Below are positions 39,401 through 45,400 of a stretch of DNA of 64,000 bases, in pieces. The position numbers were made by a program, and so were the translations under genes. The DNA comes from Nautilus pompilius (lineage: Eukaryota > Mollusca > Cephalopoda > Nautilida > Nautilidae): assembly GCA_018389105.1 (NCBI GenBank), contig JACATO010001065.1:248001-312000 (forward strand), in the 5' to 3' direction. Position 1 is the stretch's first letter; each line of letters begins with the position of its first letter. The notes below the pieces were generated by a model. The model was given only the letters and a program-made list of their open reading frames with translations, did not search any database and was not told where the DNA came from.

Positions 39401-42400
39401 TTTATGACAGTTATTTTTGTTGCCTGAAATTCATTTTATTGTATTCCCTTTTTATCTGATTCTTTTTTTTAAATAGTATATCTCACATGGCCACTTTGTG
39501 TGAAATAATAAAATTATAATAATATTAACACAATTAACACAAATTGTTTAGAATAATTTATGATTGATTTTATTTTAATCAATGTTTTGAAATATTTTTT
39601 TTAAGTCTAGATATCTAGAATGAAAAGTTTTACAAAATTTTATTTACTATATTACCAAATACTATAATTTCTCAGTAGATAACTGACTATTCATGATGTA
39701 GTTGATTTTTTTAAAATCTTAAGTACACTAGTCATGCAGTAAAGTATTAATTTTTACACAGATTATTTGTTTGGCTTCAGAATTAAACAGCAGATCTGGT
39801 GAAAAATAAATGGCATAAAATTACACACTAAATCTGAAATAGCTTTGTTAATAATTATGGAAAAAAATTTGTTTCATCCTAAATTGCCAGATTATAAATA
39901 CAAAACTTATCACATACTGTCATCTTGCTTCATAGTTTGGAAATATCTCATATATATATATTTTTTTCTACTCTCTAACAATAAAACTCGCCTGTGTCTT
40001 TCTACTTACTGAATTACTAGGATTATGTGAGCATCTATTAACATTTGGTTTATTTTTGTAATATGTATCTAGTTAATTCTACACCAATAAGTCAATTTTT
40101 TTATCATTTTCTCTAGTAGATTTGCTTTTTTTTTAATCAATATTTCTCATTACATTCTGAAAATATATATTTTCAGGGTAAAAAAAGATTATAAACTGCA
40201 GCAGAAATTTTTTTATTCAGAAGTCTAAACAATGAAATCACACATTATAAAGAAAAAGTTATAACCCACACTCATATTGATTATCCAGAAATAATTCATT
40301 ATTCGGAACCACTGCCGTAGTTTCAGTGTAACAGTGAAAAATGGTGATCTAGTAAAAAAAACTACACCAATCAATAAAATGTTGGCACATGCTTATTTTA
40401 CTTAAATTTCTCATGCCAAACTGCTTTAGTTATTTGCTAACTCCATTGTTTACTTCCAACTGTCTCATTCATATGGTGAATGTCAGAAAGAGCATGGAAT
40501 AAAAAACTGAAGTGAAATGAGCATGTGTGGCAACATTTTATTTATTGGTACAGTTTTTACTAGCCCACAGTTTACTCTGACACTGGTGGTAGATGCATCC
40601 TGGTTGGGCACTTTTTTCACAATTACTTCACAGTAATGGCTGATGCGTTCTTTTACAAACAGTGGTGATGGTGGCAAGAATAATAGTGACAGTAGCAGTG
40701 GTACTGAGAGTAGTGAAAAAGTTAGGTTCAAGAAGATGCATACTGGGAAATCAAGTGGTGGCATGAAATGGTAGAGAAATGTGCCAAGCATCCAGTAAAA
40801 GTAGAGTTATTGAAAAAATTCTAACAATTACATGCCTATAATACATACATTAAAATGCTTTATTATACAGTATAGTATATTTAGTTGATTTGTTTGTTTT
40901 TGTATATATGGTACATGTATATAAAGTGTATAATACCTTTGTTTATAAATCATTATTCGGGGGCGATGAATTATGCTTCATAACACAACCTTTGTGATAT
41001 CATCCATTAATCAGAAAAATTGTTTATCCAGAACATCCTTGTTGTTGGCCATTCTGGATAAAAAATGTTCTTCAGTACCAGTAGATAGTTTTATTGTTTT
41101 TTTTATTTGCTTCAGTTTAATATATACAGTCAGCAAATACAAGGACATTTAATTTTAATTTATTATTTAGTCAAAAAATGAACAAAGAAACAATATCATG
41201 TAAGTGAATAGGTGTTTTAGCAAACTACTGTTATTCTCATAATTGCTTATAGCTTTTTTTACTATTATGTTACTGTCATTTTTTCATTATTGTATCAGGT
41301 AGGAAAAGAAAAAAAAAATAGTATTGCTTTATTGTTTCACAAGTCCAACATTGGATAAAGCTATTTTCCACAAAGTGTATTGCTGTTCTTGGAATTAATT
41401 AAATTGCTAGAATATTTAAATTTTACTGAAGTAATTTTTCATTATATCTCTCAAGTGAAAAAAATCTAGATTTTATGTAAAATTATTGAACCTATCTACA
41501 ATGTTGGTCATAGTTTTTTAGTTTAATTAGCTTAATTGTCTTTCTCCCAGAATTCCTGAATGTTTTTACAAAGAAGAAAACAATACATTTATAATTGTTT
41601 CTTTTTATATGAATCTGAATCAGCGTTGGGTAAGTCATAAGTTTTGTTTGTTTGATAATTTGTTTACCTTTTTGAATTTTGTTCTTGTATTAATAAACAT
41701 TCAGTGTTTCTTTATCTAAAGGTATTGTATTCCTTTTTATTTTATATGTTTTTAAACAGTTTCACATAAAAATTGTTTTCATACTAATAAATAAAATTAA
41801 AACAGTTTTCTATTGAATATGTATGGCTTAGCTTTGCTTTATTTTTTATGCTTATAAATTTTCATTTGCTTCTCGGCCTGCTCTGGCTAGGATCAAAGTG
41901 TAGTGCCCAGGTATTTTGGTTCTCACCATCCAACTCTAGGTAACTTTTTTCTGTCATGGAACATAGTGCGCCTTCCATGGCGAAAATTTGTCCATCGGGC
42001 CTGGATGGTGGGGGATCAAGTTTGTTGTGATGGCAGCACAATTTAAAAATCCCCTGCCCATAAGGGTGGGACAAGGAATCCTATTTGCCTTGGGCCTTCA
42101 ATCCTCTGGCTGGAAAGGTTAGGTGTCTTTGGACCAATTTTCAGACTTGAGGCACTGATGCTTTTTTCCCCAAAGGGATTTTTCCTGACTGGGGAAGCAA
42201 TCACTCTAACAGAGCTTTTCTCCAACATGGGGACTTTCGTCTCCTCACTAATAAGTTGCTTCGAAACCTCAACCTGGGTTTTGACCCCAACTTGGAGCTT
42301 GCTTCACCAGAGGTTTTGACATCTCCACCCATTCTCTTTTCTTCAGAGATCTACACACATACACAAACTTTGCACTACACCACCCAAAAAAAAAAAAAAA

Positions 42401-45400
42401 AAATCAAAGTGTAGCACTCAGGGTATTTTGGTTCTTTCCACCCAACTTGAGATTGACTCTCTTTTTGGTCATGGTTAGGAGTGGTCCATGGTGTTAATTT
42501 GTCCCTCGGGTCTGGATGATGGGGGGGGGGGTCGAGTATTTTGTGGTGGCAACATATTTGTAAAGTCCTCCATCAGTAAGGGTGGAGGCGAGGGATCCTT
42601 TTTGCCCTGGGCCTTCAATTCTTCTGGCTGGAAAGGTTAGGTGCCGCTGGACTGATTTTCAGACTTGAGGGGGCTGAGGCTTTTTTCCTACAGGGTTTTT
42701 CAGCTGGGGAAGCAATCATTCTAACGGAACTTTGCTCCAACATGGGGATTTTCTCTTCTAATGAAGGATTTCAATCTTTCACCAGGGTTTCAACCCCACA
42801 CATGAAGCTTTGCTTCACTAGAGGTTTCAACTTCCCTACCCACTCTCTTCTCTTTGGACACGAACTTTACACTAGACCACACTTTGCGAACACCATAAAA
42901 AAACAAAAACAAAGTGTGCTCTAGTTTCGACCAGGCCTGCTATCTTACCCTAGGGGCTAATTGTGGAATCGGCATTGTCTCTTTGATGGGCCTGATTGCC
43001 TTGGAGAATGATCCCGGCATCAAGCTGGAGATCATAAGCCATTGGAGGGCATCCTACTCAAGGACTTTGGCCCCACCCAGAACCGTGTGCACATAATTTT
43101 AACTCACTTCCCTCTGTAAGGAGAAAACATATCCACTTAAACACACTTTGCTTACATGTCGCATTATAAACGCGTGTGCGTGCACACACACACACACAAA
43201 GAAAATATCAAAGTATCTCTAGGGACTAGGCCTTTCATTGGATGGCATTGCCAAACCAACAGGCTAAAGATACTGGAGTCTGTATTGCAGGTTACCTACT
43301 GGAAAACAGGCACTCAATATCCCTCAAATACAGTTGGTGGGGGGGTCATAAAGGTGTAACTATGGTAAACTCTTGGGCTCTGCCCCAAACTGAGCTTTCA
43401 GGTTCAGTTCCCAGCCTGCTGGGAAAAGAGCAGTACACATAACCCTAACCACATTTAACACTTACTACACACACAAAAAATTCAAGGCATGCTCCCTGGT
43501 TCTTGCCCTAGGGGTTAGGGTTTTGTTGGATTGGCATTGCAGATTTGATGGGCCCAACTGCCTGAGGACTTGTAATTCAGGTTCCCTAGCTGGGGGAGCA
43601 AATGCCAGCAAGATCACCAGGGAATCATAATACTCTACCCATTGGGCATCATATGGGCTTATGCCCCATTCCTTGAAACTCAAGCAGTTTTTAATTTACT
43701 CATTCTCCTCTGAAAGGTGCTATACTTGCATACCCTTACATGCATTTACTTATGCCACCACCACAAAAGAAAAACTCAGTTACCTTTCCTTACCTGTTTT
43801 CTCACCTTCCCTCTCTCTCATGCGCATAGAATCAAGTCATGAAAAGTGTAACAACTTTGGGATCAATATCATTTTTGTAGAATACTAAAAATTCCATATT
43901 TTGATAGTATATTCAAATGCCTATCTTTGAACACACAACATAATTATGTTTTGTTATGATACTTGGGAACATTAGAAATAACACTAATCTTCCAAAATTG
44001 GAACAAGATGCATTATGCAAACTTTCTAAGAATAATTCAGTTGTCATTATTCATTCCAACTTATTAATGTCATTTTGTATCATAAAACTGCATTCAGTGA
44101 TATATTCTTTTGTTTCACTTTGCTTCAAGGAAAATCTATATCTCTTTTTCTTTGTTTATGATAAATATTACTCTATTATAATTCTTTAGCCACCTTTTTA
44201 AACACTACATCAAAATTATTAAACAGCTATTGTCTCTAGATTTACAAATTTGTATTCAACAAAATATTCTTTACTAAACAGACATCCATTTAAAGTTTAT
44301 ATCTCTACCCCTAAGTATTGTTTTCATATAGTGGAAAAACTTTCAGTGTATCTTTGGGTTTCATTCTCATCTGTCAGGGCATGATGATTTGGCCCCATTA
44401 AACCACTTGGCATGTACATGACAGAGGTTTCACTTTGATGGCATAATATTATCTGCTGACATTGTGATTTATGGTTTAACTTGAACTGTTTTTTGGACAT
44501 CTTCGTGCTTGAAATGATCTCTGTAGCAGAGAAAGCACAGTTTTTGCATTTAGCCATTCTACCACTTGGTTCTGTGACCGTTCAGCTTTTCTAGAGAATT
44601 TTTCAAAAAATTACAGCTACCAATTTGTAATGCTACCCTCAAAAACCTAACAGAGCCAAAATTGATGTGAACAAAAGTCATTCTTTTACTTTCTTTGTAC
44701 CAAAGCTAATTTAAATGTTTCTGCTAGAATGACAGGAAAAAGAGATAGTTTACAAAATAAAATCATTATCAATTTAGAAATACTGTTTTATAATTAAGAA
44801 AGTTTGATTATAGTATAATATTTATAGTTAAACTTTCTTACAGTAAAGGAATTAGTAAAAACTGAGAAACATCTATTTTTGTCCTGTGGTTGGATAGATT
44901 TGGGAGAAAGAAACCAATATATTTATTTAAATGGTGTATTATTTTTTCAATTTCTGACATCAAAATTTCATTGCAGGCTAGTTACTGGTCAGGAAAAAGA
45001 CATGAAGTTTATGGTCAGATTTTAAGTCAAGATGGAAAAATTGTTCACAACCTGTTTGGAAAGTGGAATGAAGCATTGTACTGTGGCCATCCACCTTCAG
45101 CTCGCTGTATATGGAGGCCAGGTAAACTTCAAGTTGTTATTATATTAGTATTTGTAACTTTAAAATCATGTTACTGATTGGATTTGTGGATATGTGATGA
45201 TTTGTTATGAATGAACAGAAAATGAGATTATGCCGATACTGTTTGACAAGGTTATAAAGCTTAGTATGAATCAGTGGCTTTTGAGAGAGTTTTTTTCTAC
45301 AAGTTGTTCTGTACAATTTTTTTTTAAAAAAGACAAAGAACATGGATACTTGTGCATACCTAAAGTTTTTTTTTTTTTGCTTTTTAAATATTCTCTTACA

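Noticed and set aside
40483-40791. 102-codon minus-strand frame rich in Leu and Ser
   Set aside because: Hydrophobic composition comes from simple AG-rich DNA on the + strand; no start context, splice sites or homology were recognised.
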